DNA of 64,000 nucleotides from Parvibaculum sp041688015 (GCA_041688015.1 JBDNIY010000002.1:62001-126000), one strand, 5' to 3'; positions 1 to 8,433 are shown, counted from the stretch's first letter. The notes: generated by a model from the letters alone, not told the origin. Made by a program: numbers and translations.

Positions 1-1079
1 CGCTCTTTGGGATTTTCTATGCCTTACGCGGACTATTTGCGCAATATATTTTAGTTTTTGTAGATCGCTGGGTGAAGGCATCTGAAAATAAACTCGACGA
101 CGCGTTGCGCGATGCCATTGTCGATCCTCTAAAGTTCCTTTTTCTCATCCTGGGTATTTTCTTTGCCACGCAATATCTGTCGTTTTCGGGTAAAACCGAA
201 TTGGTGACGGATCATATTAACCGTTCACTGATCGTCATTGCCATTTTCTGGATCTTGCGCAATGCCGTGGAACCACTGGGCGATTTTTTTCGGCGTTTGA
301 ATTACCTGCTGACGCCAGAAATCGTCGATTGGATGATCACGAGTGCGCGCATAGGCGTGATCCTTATCGGTGCGGCGACAGTGTTGCAGATATGGGGTGT
401 TGAGGTCGCACCGATCATTGCTGGTCTCGGTCTTTTCGGTGTAGCTGTTGCGTTTGGTGCGCAAGATCTGTTCCGCAACCTTATTGGTGGCGTTTCGATT
501 TTGATGGAACGTCGCTTTGGATTTGGCGATTGGATCCAGGTCGATGGCGTCGTCGAAGGTGTAGTTGAAAAAATTGGCTTTCGCTCAACATTGGTCCGCC
601 GCTTCGACAAAGCACCAGTCTATGTGCCAAACCAACATCTCTCCGACAATGCCGTCACCAATTTCTCGGCCATGACTTACCGACGCATTTCATGGAATAT
701 CGGGCTGGAATACCGCACAACCCACGATCAATTGCGCGTGATCCGTGATGATATTGAGGGATACCTACAATCCGGCGAAGATTTTGTGCAAGCGCCGCAA
801 GCGCCTCTTTTCGTGCGAATAGATGCCTTCAATTCGTCATCGATAGACCTCATGGTTTATTGCTTCACCTACACAACTATCTGGGGTGAATGGCTGGAAC
901 TAAAAGAAAAGCTCGCCTTCAAGATCAAAGAAATTGTCGAGGGCGCAGACGCAGGCTTCGCGTTTCCGAGCCAGTCAGTTTATGTCGAGACTGTACCGCC
1001 ATCTGTAGACAAAATAACCGCGCGGCGTGCCAATGAGGCAGATCTCATAGGTGCGCGTAGATCGATGTCAGGTGATTAA
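1..1079 (+). CDS. MscS-family mechanosensitive channel (5' end outside window)
   Basis: The reading frame is open from base 3 to the stop at 1077-1079, so the GTG at 72 is probably internal and the gene begins upstream of the window. The visible protein has several hydrophobic segments. After them comes the conserved MscS pore helix and beta domain: VAFGAQDLFRNLIGG, then a GDWIQVDG segment, then VPNQHLSDN. That order is diagnostic of MscS channels, which sit in the inner membrane and release solutes on hypo-osmotic shock. The stop codon shares the bases TTAA with the stop of the convergent aminotransferase gene. Family membership is secure. The subfamily and gating role cannot be read from the sequence. 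Confidence 0.9.
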   Translation, partial: LFGIFYALRGLFAQYILVFVDRWVKASENKLDDALRDAIVDPLKFLFLILGIFFATQYLSFSGKTELVTDHINRSLIVIAIFWILRNAVEPLGDFFRRLNYLLTPEIVDWMITSARIGVILIGAATVLQIWGVEVAPIIAGLGLFGVAVAFGAQDLFRNLIGGVSILMERRFGFGDWIQVDGVVEGVVEKIGFRSTLVRRFDKAPVYVPNQHLSDNAVTNFSAMTYRRISWNIGLEYRTTHDQLRVIRDDIEGYLQSGEDFVQAPQAPLFVRIDAFNSSSIDLMVYCFTYTTIWGEWLELKEKLAFKIKEIVEGADAGFAFPSQSVYVETVPPSVDKITARRANEADLIGARRSMSGD

Positions 1080-2386
1080 CCTACGGCCTTGTCGATTGCA
1101 CGTTTGAGTGTTTCGGCTATGCGGTCAAGCTCATGGTCTTCGACCGTGAAGGCAGGGCCGATGCAGATAATGTCGCGCACAGTGCCTGTACCGCCACTGT
1201 AAAAATAGACACCTTCCTTGAGGCCTTCGCCGACAATGCGTTGCGTCATGGCAGCTTGGGCGGGGAACATTTCGAGTGTGTCGCGGTCGGCGACAATCTC
1301 AAAACCAAAGAATAGCCCCTGGCCGCGGATTTCGGCAACATTGGGATGTTGGCCGAGGGCGGCGTGCAAGCGTTCGCGCAGCGCTTCGCCCTTTTCGGCG
1401 GAGCGCGCCACTAGGTCTTCACGCTCCATGATTTCGAGAACCTTATCTGCCACCGCGCAAGACGCCGGATGGCCGCTATAGGTGTAGTACATCGGCGCCA
1501 TATTTTTTTCCGTGAGCGGAGCGATAACCGCATCCGTGGCAAAGACACCACAGATCGGCGCATAGCCGCCAGCAAGCCCTTTGCCTGCGACCATGATGTC
1601 CGCCTTGAGGTCAAAATGCTCCGATGCAAAACGTTTACCGGTGCGCCCAAAGCCTACCATCACTTCGTCGCTGACGATCAGCACGCCGTAGCGGGTACAA
1701 ATCTCTTGTACCATCGGCCAATAGCGCGGACCCGGCATGATGGCCCCGCCTGACGAACCCGTGATTGGCTCACATACAAAGGCAGCCACTGTTTCTGGTC
1801 CTGCGGCAAGGATCACATCTTCGAGCGCCTGAGCGGCGGCAATATCGAAATCGGGATGGCTGCGGCCAAGCGGAGAGCGCAGCGCATAGGGCGTCGGTGC
1901 GCGCAACACGTCGGGCAGCACACTTTCAAATCCAGCCTTGCGCCCCACGTGGCCGCCGACCGAGAGCGTCAATGCGGTTGTGCCGTGATAGGAAATATCG
2001 CGGCCAATGATTTTGGTGCGTTTGATTTCATCCTTAGCAAAAAAATGCTGGAGGGCGATCTTGCAGGCCGCGTCCATTGCCTCTGAGCCGCCGCTGGCGA
2101 GCCAGACGCGTGTCAGATGCGGCGGCAGCCAATAGCGGCGTAATCGCTCGATAAGACGTGTGCGCTCGGGCGTCGAGAACGGCGGAATGGCATAGCTCAA
2201 CCGCTCCAACGCTGCAGCGGATACTTCAGCCACTTCGCGCCGACCATGCCCAATATTAGAAATGATCGCGCCGCCGCTCGCGTCAAGAACGGTGCTGCCA
2301 TCGCTCAGATAGAGTGTACGACCCTCGGCGTGGCTGACGTTGACGACGCGCGGCGAAGGAACAAAAGGCCATAGATTGTCCGGCAT
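1076..2386 (-). CDS. Class III PLP-dependent aminotransferase
   Basis: A 436-residue fold-type I aminotransferase starting MPDNLWPF. The frame is open further upstream, but the ATG at 2386 is preferred because it gives the normal family length and leaves 11 bp to the upstream metallopeptidase stop. Motifs in order are GGSEAMDAACK (cofactor phosphate region), the histidine in ISYHGTT, DEVMVGFGRTG (cofactor-ring aspartate) and AGKGLAGGY with the Schiff-base lysine. The family moves an amino group from omega-amino acids, amines or diamino acids onto a keto acid. The substrate is not readable here. It lies just downstream of the zinc peptidase on the same strand and may be cotranscribed with it. 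Confidence 0.9.
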   Translation of the reverse strand: MPDNLWPFVPSPRVVNVSHAEGRTLYLSDGSTVLDASGGAIISNIGHGRREVAEVSAAALERLSYAIPPFSTPERTRLIERLRRYWLPPHLTRVWLASGGSEAMDAACKIALQHFFAKDEIKRTKIIGRDISYHGTTALTLSVGGHVGRKAGFESVLPDVLRAPTPYALRSPLGRSHPDFDIAAAQALEDVILAAGPETVAAFVCEPITGSSGGAIMPGPRYWPMVQEICTRYGVLIVSDEVMVGFGRTGKRFASEHFDLKADIMVAGKGLAGGYAPICGVFATDAVIAPLTEKNMAPMYYTYSGHPASCAVADKVLEIMEREDLVARSAEKGEALRERLHAALGQHPNVAEIRGQGLFFGFEIVADRDTLEMFPAQAAMTQRIVGEGLKEGVYFYSGGTGTVRDIICIGPAFTVEDHELDRIAETLKRAIDKAVG

Positions 2387-2397
2387 ATTGATGATCT

Positions 2398-3282
2398 TTA
2401 TAGAGTGGAGAACGTGTTGCATAGCGCTGGGTCGGCGTTGTCGTAGCCGCGCCGCAACCATTGCATGCGCTGGGCGCTGGAGCCATGCGTGAAACTGTCC
2501 GGCATCACACGTCTTTGGGATTTGCGTTGCAGAGTATCGTCACCAATTGCATTGGCTGCCCGCAGCCCATCTTCTAGATCGCTACGGTCAATGACAATAG
2601 CGCCGTTGGACGCGGCCTGGGCGTTCGCAGCCCAAACGCCAGCATAGCAATCGGCTTGCAGTTCCAGCGCGACCGAATAGCGATTGGCCTCGGCCTTAGT
2701 TGAGGCACTGCGCTGGGCAGCTTGAACTTTGGCGGCCGTGCCGAGCACTTTTTGCACATGATGACCGACTTCATGGGCGATCACATAGGCTTTGGCAAAG
2801 TCACCCGGCGCGCCGAAGCGCGAGGAGAGTTTATCAAAAAAATTAAGATCGAGATAAATACGTTCATCGCTCGGGCAATAAAACGGACCCATCGCCGACT
2901 GACCCATTCCGCATCCTGTACCTGTCGCTTGTGTATAGAGGACGAGGGGTTGCGGGCGTCGATAGGGCGTCGCGGTGTCGCGCAGCAACGTGGCCCAAAC
3001 CCGCGTTGTCGAGGTGAGGATGACATCGACGAATTTCCCGGCCTGATCGGAGGGCGCGCCGTTCTGCCCCGCATCCTGCTGGCCCACGTCTTGAGAATAG
3101 CTGCCGTCATCCTGCTGCACGGCATTGATAAGTGTTGATGGGTCGATCCCGAAGACGAAATAGCCGATCAACAAGATGGCAACGCCGCCGAGCCCAATAC
3201 CACCGCCGCCACGCATAATACGTGGGCGTCTGCCCCGGCGGTCTTCAATATTGCCGCCTTGCTCGCCCTCTTCCCAACGCAT
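2398..3282 (-). CDS. YpfJ-type putative neutral zinc metallopeptidase, membrane anchored
   Basis: A 294-residue protein of the zinc_peptidase (YpfJ) family. The start MRWEEGEQGG at 3282 is the usual N-terminus of this family. A basic stretch and one glycine-rich transmembrane helix (about residues 24-47) come next, so the catalytic part probably faces the periplasm. AHEVGHH carries the HExxH-type zinc ligands. LELQADCYAGVWA downstream supplies the third acidic ligand region, and FTHGSSAQRMQWL near the C-terminus is typical of the family. Substrates are unknown. The gene is divergent from the D-amino acid dehydrogenase, with about 107 bp between starts that must hold both promoters. Confidence 0.88.
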   Translation of the reverse strand: MRWEEGEQGGNIEDRRGRRPRIMRGGGGIGLGGVAILLIGYFVFGIDPSTLINAVQQDDGSYSQDVGQQDAGQNGAPSDQAGKFVDVILTSTTRVWATLLRDTATPYRRPQPLVLYTQATGTGCGMGQSAMGPFYCPSDERIYLDLNFFDKLSSRFGAPGDFAKAYVIAHEVGHHVQKVLGTAAKVQAAQRSASTKAEANRYSVALELQADCYAGVWAANAQAASNGAIVIDRSDLEDGLRAANAIGDDTLQRKSQRRVMPDSFTHGSSAQRMQWLRRGYDNADPALCNTFSTL

Positions 3283-3389
3283 GCCGTCTCCCATTCGCCT
3301 TTGATAGCTTGCGCAGTATGCCTGAAGCATGGATAGGCTTCCATGAGACAGAGCCCCAGAGTAGAGTGCTTTCTTCTGGAGGTTTCACC

Positions 3390-4667
3390 TTGAAAATTGT
3401 TGTTGTAGGCGCCGGCATCATCGGCGTGACCACCGCATATGAATTAGCCGAACGGGGGCATCAGGTTACGTTACTGGACAGCCGCGACGGTGCCGGGCTT
3501 GAGACAAGCTATGCAAATGGAGCTCAGCTGAGTGCTAGCGAAGTGGCGCCTTGGTCTGGGCCAGAGGTGCCCTGGCTTGTTTTGCGTTGGCTAGGCCGTG
3601 CGGATGCTCCATTCCGTTTGAAGGTGAAGGCCGACCCGGAACAATGGCTCTGGCTATTGCGCTTTCTGACCCGGTGCCGGGCTTCGGCACGGGCGGAGCG
3701 TGTATTGCCAAACCTTTCTCTTGCTCTGCTGTCGCGCGCACGTATGGACGCGATGGCTGAGAAGTTTGACAATGACCCCATTCAATTTGACGAAAAGCGT
3801 GCAGGTATTCTGCAAATCTTTCATAAAGCTTCGTCCTTGAAAGCGGCCATTTCTGGCATTGAGCGAATGAACCGTGCCGGTCTTGAACAGAGTGTTCTCT
3901 CTGCACAAGAGTGTGTTGATGTCGAACCTGCTCTGGCCTCGGCCTTTGAGCGCGGCGGTTTTGTCGGCGGCATATATTGCGCCAGTGATCGCAGCGGTGA
4001 TGCACACCAATATACGAAACAACTGGCGGAGCGGGCGCAGAAGCTCGGGGTCGCCTTTGTCACAGGCGCCGAAGTAACGGGGTTTGATGCGCCGGACGAT
4101 TACATCACCGGCGTGCGCACGCGGGCGTGGAACTTTGATGCTGACGCTGTGGTACTAGCTGCCGGTGTCAGCACGGCACGACTTGCGCGCATGGCAGGCG
4201 TGCGTATTCCAGTCTATCCGCTGAAGGGCTATTCTCTCACCTTGCCGATCAAGGATGTAGTTGCGCCCCATGTTAGTTTAACCGATGAGGCCCGCAAGAT
4301 CGTGGTGAGCCGCCTTGGCGAGCGCATGCGCGTTGCCGGAACCGCTGAGGTGAGTGGCTACGACCATGACATTGAAATGCCTCGCGCTCGTTCCGTGCTC
4401 GATGCAACGATCGGTCTCTTTCCGCAGATGAAAGGGGTGGAAACTGAAGTGGAATATTGGACCGGGCTGCGGCCAATGAGTTCAGATGGCAGTCCAATTC
4501 TTGGGCAGGCCGGGCGTTTCAAAAATCTCTATCTCAACACCGGTCATGGCTCTTTGGGTTGGACAATGGCAGCTGGAAGCGCTTCGGCGCTGGCCGATCT
4601 GATCTGTGGTGGGACGCCGAAAATTGATCTAAGCCCTTTTAATATAAAGAGATTTTTCTTTACATAA
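3390..4667 (+). CDS. D-amino acid dehydrogenase (DadA-like FAD oxidoreductase)
   Basis: A 425-residue DAO-family flavoprotein. The chosen start is TTG at 3390, preceded by TGGAGG at 3378-3383. It puts the FAD-binding motif VVVGAGIIGVTTAYELAE at the N-terminus, as expected; the longer open frame upstream overlaps the divergent gene. ETSYANGAQLS is a conserved segment of bacterial D-amino acid dehydrogenases, and LRPMSSDGSPILG plus LNTGHGSLGWTMA form the C-terminal FAD region. The enzyme probably oxidises D-amino acids (D-alanine in the classical case) to keto acids and feeds electrons to the membrane chain. Substrate range is inferred from the family. Confidence 0.88.
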   Translation: MKIVVVGAGIIGVTTAYELAERGHQVTLLDSRDGAGLETSYANGAQLSASEVAPWSGPEVPWLVLRWLGRADAPFRLKVKADPEQWLWLLRFLTRCRASARAERVLPNLSLALLSRARMDAMAEKFDNDPIQFDEKRAGILQIFHKASSLKAAISGIERMNRAGLEQSVLSAQECVDVEPALASAFERGGFVGGIYCASDRSGDAHQYTKQLAERAQKLGVAFVTGAEVTGFDAPDDYITGVRTRAWNFDADAVVLAAGVSTARLARMAGVRIPVYPLKGYSLTLPIKDVVAPHVSLTDEARKIVVSRLGERMRVAGTAEVSGYDHDIEMPRARSVLDATIGLFPQMKGVETEVEYWTGLRPMSSDGSPILGQAGRFKNLYLNTGHGSLGWTMAAGSASALADLICGGTPKIDLSPFNIKRFFFT

Positions 4668-4687
4668 GGATGAAGGCAATTGATTTA

Positions 4688-4784
4688 TTGTGCAATGCAC
4701 AAAAACCACTTGACGATAGGGAGATTGATCGCTATTTAATTGTGCAGCGCACAAATATACCGACTTGGTTTGTGCATCGCACTG
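4688..4784. promoter_or_regulatory. Three-copy palindromic operator upstream of the phasin gene
   Basis: Three 15-bp sites share the pattern TTGTGCANYGCACAA. Site 1 (4688-4702) is a perfect palindrome around one base. Site 2 (4740-4754) has one mismatch. Site 3 (4770-4784) is degenerate in its right arm. Centres are 52 and 30 bp apart, close to five and three helical turns. The TGC-N3-GCA core resembles the element described for PhaR, the repressor of phasin genes in PHA-producing alphaproteobacteria. The sequences are seen directly; assignment to PhaR is inference. Confidence 0.7.
4710..4738 (+). promoter_or_regulatory. Predicted sigma-70 type promoter of the phasin gene
   Basis: TTGACG at 4710-4715 and TATTTA at 4733-4738 are separated by 17 bp. 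The promoter sits between operator copies 1 and 2. Copy 2 (4740-4754) covers the expected transcription start, an arrangement suited to repression. Confidence 0.6.
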
Positions 4785-4823
4785 CTCAAGAAAGCAGCGC
4801 CCCCCGCAAAGCAGGAGATTTAA

Positions 4824-5192
4824 ATGTCTGAAGCAACCACCGCCACAAAGACCAAAAAAGCCAAAGCGAAACCCGCCGCTGCCAAGAAGCCCGCCGCTGC
4901 GAAAGCCGCTCCCAAGAAGACCAAGACCTCGCTCGAACTCGCGCAGGGCATCATCACGGAACTGACCCGTACAAATTTTGAAGAGACTGTCGAAACGGCC
5001 AAAGCTGTTTTCAAGTCTGGCGACGTTCGCGTCGCTGTTGAACTCCAGAGCGAATTCGTTCGCTCCTTGGTAAAGCGCAATATCGATGCCGCGCGCGAAA
5101 TCAACGAAATCGCTGTGACCACAGTGCGCGAAGCCGCCGCGCCTTACACCACGAAGTTCACAGACGCATTCGAAAAGCTCCGCGCTGCTTAA
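4824..5192 (+). CDS. Phasin family protein with lysine/alanine-rich N-terminal tail
   Basis: A 122-residue protein preceded by GCAGGAG. Residues about 10-34 are a run of Lys, Ala and Pro (KPAAAKK-like repeats) resembling a histone H1 tail. Residues about 36-122 form a predicted all-helical amphipathic phasin domain, including a VELQSEFVRSLVKRN segment. Phasins coat polyhydroxyalkanoate granules. The basic tail could add DNA or nucleoid contact, as in PhaF-type phasins, although there the repeats are C-terminal; that is inference. Three palindromic operators precede the gene and a strong terminator follows it, so it is probably a single-gene unit controlled by a PHA-sensing repressor. No PHA synthase lies in this window. 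Confidence 0.85.
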   Translation: MSEATTATKTKKAKAKPAAAKKPAAAKAAPKKTKTSLELAQGIITELTRTNFEETVETAKAVFKSGDVRVAVELQSEFVRSLVKRNIDAAREINEIAVTTVREAAAPYTTKFTDAFEKLRAA

Positions 5193-5230
5193 TCTGCGCT
5201 AAGCTACGTTTAGTCCTGTTGCGTAAAAAG

Positions 5231-5260
5231 GCCCGGTTCTCGAAAGAGAGCCGGGCTTTG
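5231..5260 (+). terminator. Intrinsic terminator after the phasin gene
   Basis: An 11-bp stem (GCCCGGTTCTC with GAGAGCCGGGC, including one G-T pair) closes on a GAAA tetraloop and is followed by a short T run. It ends the phasin transcript ahead of the convergent ABC permease gene. Confidence 0.8.
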
Positions 5261-5369
5261 TACTTTGTCAGGGTCGCTTCAGTTAGATGGACGTGGTTCT
5301 CTCAGCATGTGCGGCAAGGCGCTGACGCAGCGACAGAATGCATCGTCCGCCTTTTCCCCAAACAAAACT

Positions 5370-6161
5370 TCAGCCTTCGCGTTTCAATGCGCTTTCATGC
5401 CAGCGGTGCAGCAAGCGGTGTTCGATCCAGGAAAGGCCGAAGAAGATGACGATGCCCAATGTCGAGAGAAGCAGCAGGGCGGCAAACATCTTTGGAATTT
5501 CCAGCCGGTTGCCCGCTTCGATGATCCGCCAAGCAAGGCCTGTCGAGGTGCCAGATCCCGCGACGAATTCGGCGACCACCGCTCCGATGAGAGCGAGGCC
5601 GCCCGAAATTTTCATGCCGGCGAGTATATAGGGCAGGGCGGATGGCAAGAGGAGCTCGCTCAAAACCTGCCAGCGGCTCGCGCCATAAAGCCTGAACAGG
5701 TCACGGAGATTGTGGTCGGCTGAGCGCAGACCCAGCGTCGTGTTCGACAGAATCGGAAAGAAAGCGACGATCCAAGCGAGGATCAGCAATGCCAAATGGA
5801 CCCGATCAAAGCCGACCCAGATCAGAATAAGCGGCGCGATGGCAACGACCGGCGTCACCTGCAAAATGACTGCATAGGGAAAGAGCGCCATCTCAATTAA
5901 TCGGCTTTGGGAAAACAGGATAGCCAACCCAACCCCGCCGACAACAGCGAGAAAGAAGGCCGTGAGCGTGATCGATAATGTCACCCAAAGCGAGGCCATC
6001 AACGAACCAAAATTGTCAACGAGGCTGACGGCGATCCCGCTGGGCGCAGGCAGTACAAATTCGGCAATACCATAAAAGCGCACCAGAAATTCCCAGAGTA
6101 GCAAGAACCCGATGCCGACAAGAGCGGGAATGAAAATGCGCAGGAGGCGAGAGTCTTCCAT
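5370..6161 (-). CDS. ABC transporter permease (SsuC/TauC/ThiX type)
   Basis: A 263-residue inner-membrane permease with about six hydrophobic helices. The binding-protein-dependent transport signature lies near residues 165-200, where the EAA-type loop reads LYGASRWQVLSELLLPSALP. The ATG at 6161 overlaps the stop of the ATPase gene as ATGA, so the two are translationally coupled. With the ATPase and binding protein upstream it forms a complete importer of the nitrate/sulfonate/taurine/pyrimidine-precursor class. The substrate cannot be fixed from the permease. Confidence 0.9.
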   Translation of the reverse strand: MEDSRLLRIFIPALVGIGFLLLWEFLVRFYGIAEFVLPAPSGIAVSLVDNFGSLMASLWVTLSITLTAFFLAVVGGVGLAILFSQSRLIEMALFPYAVILQVTPVVAIAPLILIWVGFDRVHLALLILAWIVAFFPILSNTTLGLRSADHNLRDLFRLYGASRWQVLSELLLPSALPYILAGMKISGGLALIGAVVAEFVAGSGTSTGLAWRIIEAGNRLEIPKMFAALLLLSTLGIVIFFGLSWIEHRLLHRWHESALKREG

Positions 6162-6919
6162 CACACCCCCATATCATGGCGTAGCGCGTCGGAAATTTCA
6201 GCGCAGTTTTGAATGTAAGATGGCGTGGCGCGAAAAGTGCGGTCGCGGGGGTAGGGTTCGCCGATTGTCACATCATGCAGAATACGACCCGGCCGTGCAC
6301 CCATGACCAGCACACGCTCGGACAGATAGGCGGACTCGTAAATACTGTGCGTGACAAAGATCACGGTCCAGTTTTCCGCCTGCCACAACGCCAATAGATC
6401 GTCGTCGAGTTTTTCGCGCGTGAATTCATCCAGAGCAGCGAAAGGCTCATCCATCAGAAGAATGGGCGGGCGGGTCACCAGCGCGCGCGCAATCGATACC
6501 CGCATTTTCATGCCGCCTGACAATTCACGCGGATAGGCCTTGGCAAAATCAGAAAGGCCGACGCGGGCAAGCGCATCGGCAATCTGGGGTGCTACTTCTT
6601 TAGGAGCCTTACCGCGTAGCTTCAAAGGCAGGTACACATTGTCAAAGACATCGGCCCAAGGCATCAGCGTTGCGTCCTGAAAGACAAATCCGATGTCGCT
6701 AGGCCGCGCGCCGTCCTCACCCGCCCAATGGATATGGCCGGAACTTGGCGCGATGAGCCCGGCAAGGATGCGTAGAAGCGTGCTCTTGCCACAACCCGAC
6801 GGTCCGAGCAGTGACACGAACGAGCCTTGTGCAATGGAGGTTGAAACGCCCTGCAAGGCAAGCGTGCCGCTGTCATAAGTTTTGGTGATGTTTTGAAGAT
6901 CAATCAGCGGAATAGTCAC
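6161..6919 (-). CDS. ABC transporter ATP-binding protein (SsuB/TauB/ThiZ type)
   Basis: A 252-residue cytoplasmic ATPase with Walker A GPSGCGKST, signature ELSGGMKMRVSIARAL, Walker B ILLMDEPFAALD and the switch histidine in FVTHSIYESAYL. The start is GTG at 6919, 16 bp after the binding-protein stop. No clear Shine-Dalgarno is seen, which suggests coupling to the upstream gene. It powers the importer together with the permease encoded next. Confidence 0.92.
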   Translation of the reverse strand: MTIPLIDLQNITKTYDSGTLALQGVSTSIAQGSFVSLLGPSGCGKSTLLRILAGLIAPSSGHIHWAGEDGARPSDIGFVFQDATLMPWADVFDNVYLPLKLRGKAPKEVAPQIADALARVGLSDFAKAYPRELSGGMKMRVSIARALVTRPPILLMDEPFAALDEFTREKLDDDLLALWQAENWTVIFVTHSIYESAYLSERVLVMGARPGRILHDVTIGEPYPRDRTFRATPSYIQNCAEISDALRHDMGV

Positions 6920-6935
6920 GGGGGTGTCGTCGCCT

Positions 6936-7979
6936 CTACTTCTTCAACAGCTTGGCCTTGAGATCATTGCCGACGCCATGATCGACGAATTCGAGCGTAA
7001 AGGCACTATGAATGTCGAGCCCCTTGGGAAAAACACCTGTGCCGGCCATTTCATCATAAAAGGCCAGCCAGCGTTCTTCGGTCATCGCACCGATGCCAAG
7101 TTTTTCCGCGTCGCCGCTGTCAATGATACCATGCTCTTTCAACGTGGCGATGCCATGAGCGAGCAAGGTATCTGTCATTTCCGGATTGGCCGCCTTGATG
7201 AGATCATTACCGGGCGTCGGGTCGCCATAGAGATAGTCAACCCAACCTCTGATGCTGGCATCAACAAACTTTTGCACCACGTCGGGGTGGTCGGCGATCA
7301 TTTCATCAGTCGCCAAAATGAAGCAAGCATAACCCGGATAGCCACTATCTGAGAGCAGGAATATTTGCGGCTTGAAGTGGCCTTTCTTTTCGATCGTATA
7401 GGGCTCGGACGAAAGATAGCCTTCCTGAATGGCAGACTTATCGATGAGGAAAGGTGCGAGATTGAAAGTGTATTTGCGAATTTGATTATCAGTAAATCCG
7501 TATTTTGCCTTGAGCCACAGCCAGAAGGAGCTCGCCGTGGCATCGGAAATCAAGATCGGTTTGCCTTTCATGTCGGCGATAGATTTTACATCGTCGCGCG
7601 GGTGCGTGATGAGAACCTGAGGGTCTTTCTGAAAGCTCGCCATGACGGCTTTCGAGCCCGCTTTGGCAATGACGATATTGAGCGGAATGAAACTATTGGA
7701 GCCCATACCAAACTGGATCGTATTGGTGGCGAGCAACTGAGGCACGTTGACCGCTGGGCCACCCTGCTGGATATTGACATCAAGGCCCGCATCTTTGTAG
7801 TAGCCTTTGGCCAGCGCCTGATAGAAGCCACCATGCTCGGCTTGCGCCTTCCAATCGGTCGCAAAGGTAATGCGTGTCATGCCATTGTTAATTTTCTTGC
7901 CGGGCCCAATAGCCAGTACAAGGACGATTGCAACAGCAATGGCGGCGGCAAGTCCGCCGAGAAGTAGTTTGCGGTTCAT
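6936..7979 (-). CDS. NMT1/THI5-like ABC substrate-binding protein
   Basis: A 347-residue periplasmic binding protein. Residues about 5-25 are one hydrophobic helix without an obvious cleavage site or lipobox, so it may stay membrane-tethered. The early segment DWKAQAEHGGFYQALAKGYY matches the NMT1/THI5-like fold. Proteins of this group (ThiY, RibY) bind pyrimidine or flavin precursors, while relatives bind sulfonates or nitrate. The gene leads a three-gene operon with the ATPase and permease. I looked upstream for a TPP-type riboswitch and saw none, so thiamine control is not supported. Confidence 0.88.
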   Translation of the reverse strand: MNRKLLLGGLAAAIAVAIVLVLAIGPGKKINNGMTRITFATDWKAQAEHGGFYQALAKGYYKDAGLDVNIQQGGPAVNVPQLLATNTIQFGMGSNSFIPLNIVIAKAGSKAVMASFQKDPQVLITHPRDDVKSIADMKGKPILISDATASSFWLWLKAKYGFTDNQIRKYTFNLAPFLIDKSAIQEGYLSSEPYTIEKKGHFKPQIFLLSDSGYPGYACFILATDEMIADHPDVVQKFVDASIRGWVDYLYGDPTPGNDLIKAANPEMTDTLLAHGIATLKEHGIIDSGDAEKLGIGAMTEERWLAFYDEMAGTGVFPKGLDIHSAFTLEFVDHGVGNDLKAKLLKK

Positions 7980-8057
7980 GAAGTGAGGCCCCTGCCAGAA
8001 TGGTTCGTGTTGCGTTGATGCTACCAGCGCAATGCGACGGAGGCTAGAACAACAGCG

Positions 8058-8159
8058 CTAACGACCACCCGCAATATATGCGAGCGCCAGAATGCTGGCA
8101 ATGTGGATTGCCCCTGCGGCAGCGAGCGTTCCAATGATCCAGGAGGGCCATGTTCTCAC
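8058..8159 (-). CDS. 33-residue membrane peptide, possible remnant of a DUF1254-type protein
   Basis: A short frame starts with GTG at 8159, overlapping the stop of the 65-residue gene upstream, and ends at 8058. It encodes one hydrophobic helix with the pattern AAAGAIHIASILALAYIA. That resembles, from memory, the N-terminus of the short membrane proteins usually encoded directly after DUF1214 proteins in alphaproteobacteria; those run to about 180 residues, whereas this one stops after the helix. It could be a decayed gene or a genuine small protein. The overlapping stop/start is the strongest sign that it is, or was, translated. Confidence 0.4.
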   Translation of the reverse strand: MRTWPSWIIGTLAAAGAIHIASILALAYIAGGR

Positions 8160-8353
8160 GGGCGAACCTCATCGGAGGCAGGCCCATCGGGCAATAGATC
8201 GCGCGCCGCATAGGCCGCGCGTGCATAGGGGTTTGCGGATGTGAGATTGGCCGCCCCGGCCTCTGCCGTGGTCCATAGCATGGCATAGCTCGACCCAAGC
8301 GCAAGGCAGAGAGCTATCGCAAAGGCGGCAACAAATTTTAGAAAGAATTTCAA
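8156..8353 (-). CDS. 65-residue membrane protein, possible truncated DUF1214 protein
   Basis: MKFFLKFVAAFAIALCLALGS is a basic start followed by a hydrophobic helix. The rest (residues about 38-65) has an NPYARAAYAA segment similar to the start of DUF1214-type envelope proteins, but the domain itself is missing. Its stop overlaps the start of the 33-residue frame, so the two form a pair. The pairing copies the usual order of full-length DUF1214/DUF1254 partner genes. I therefore read both as shortened relics, from remembered family features only. Function is unknown. Confidence 0.45.
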   Translation of the reverse strand: MKFFLKFVAAFAIALCLALGSSYAMLWTTAEAGAANLTSANPYARAAYAARDLLPDGPASDEVRP

Positions 8354-8433
8354 ACGGCACCCCCGTGCTTGCCCACCATATCCAACGCTGCGTGGCGCTC
8401 AGCGTCAATTGGAATATCGGATTTTGGTTAATC

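Noticed and set aside
7980..8057. TPP riboswitch upstream of the NMT1-like binding protein gene
   Set aside because: No CTGAGA-type and ACCTG-type conserved segments were found on the minus strand in the gap.
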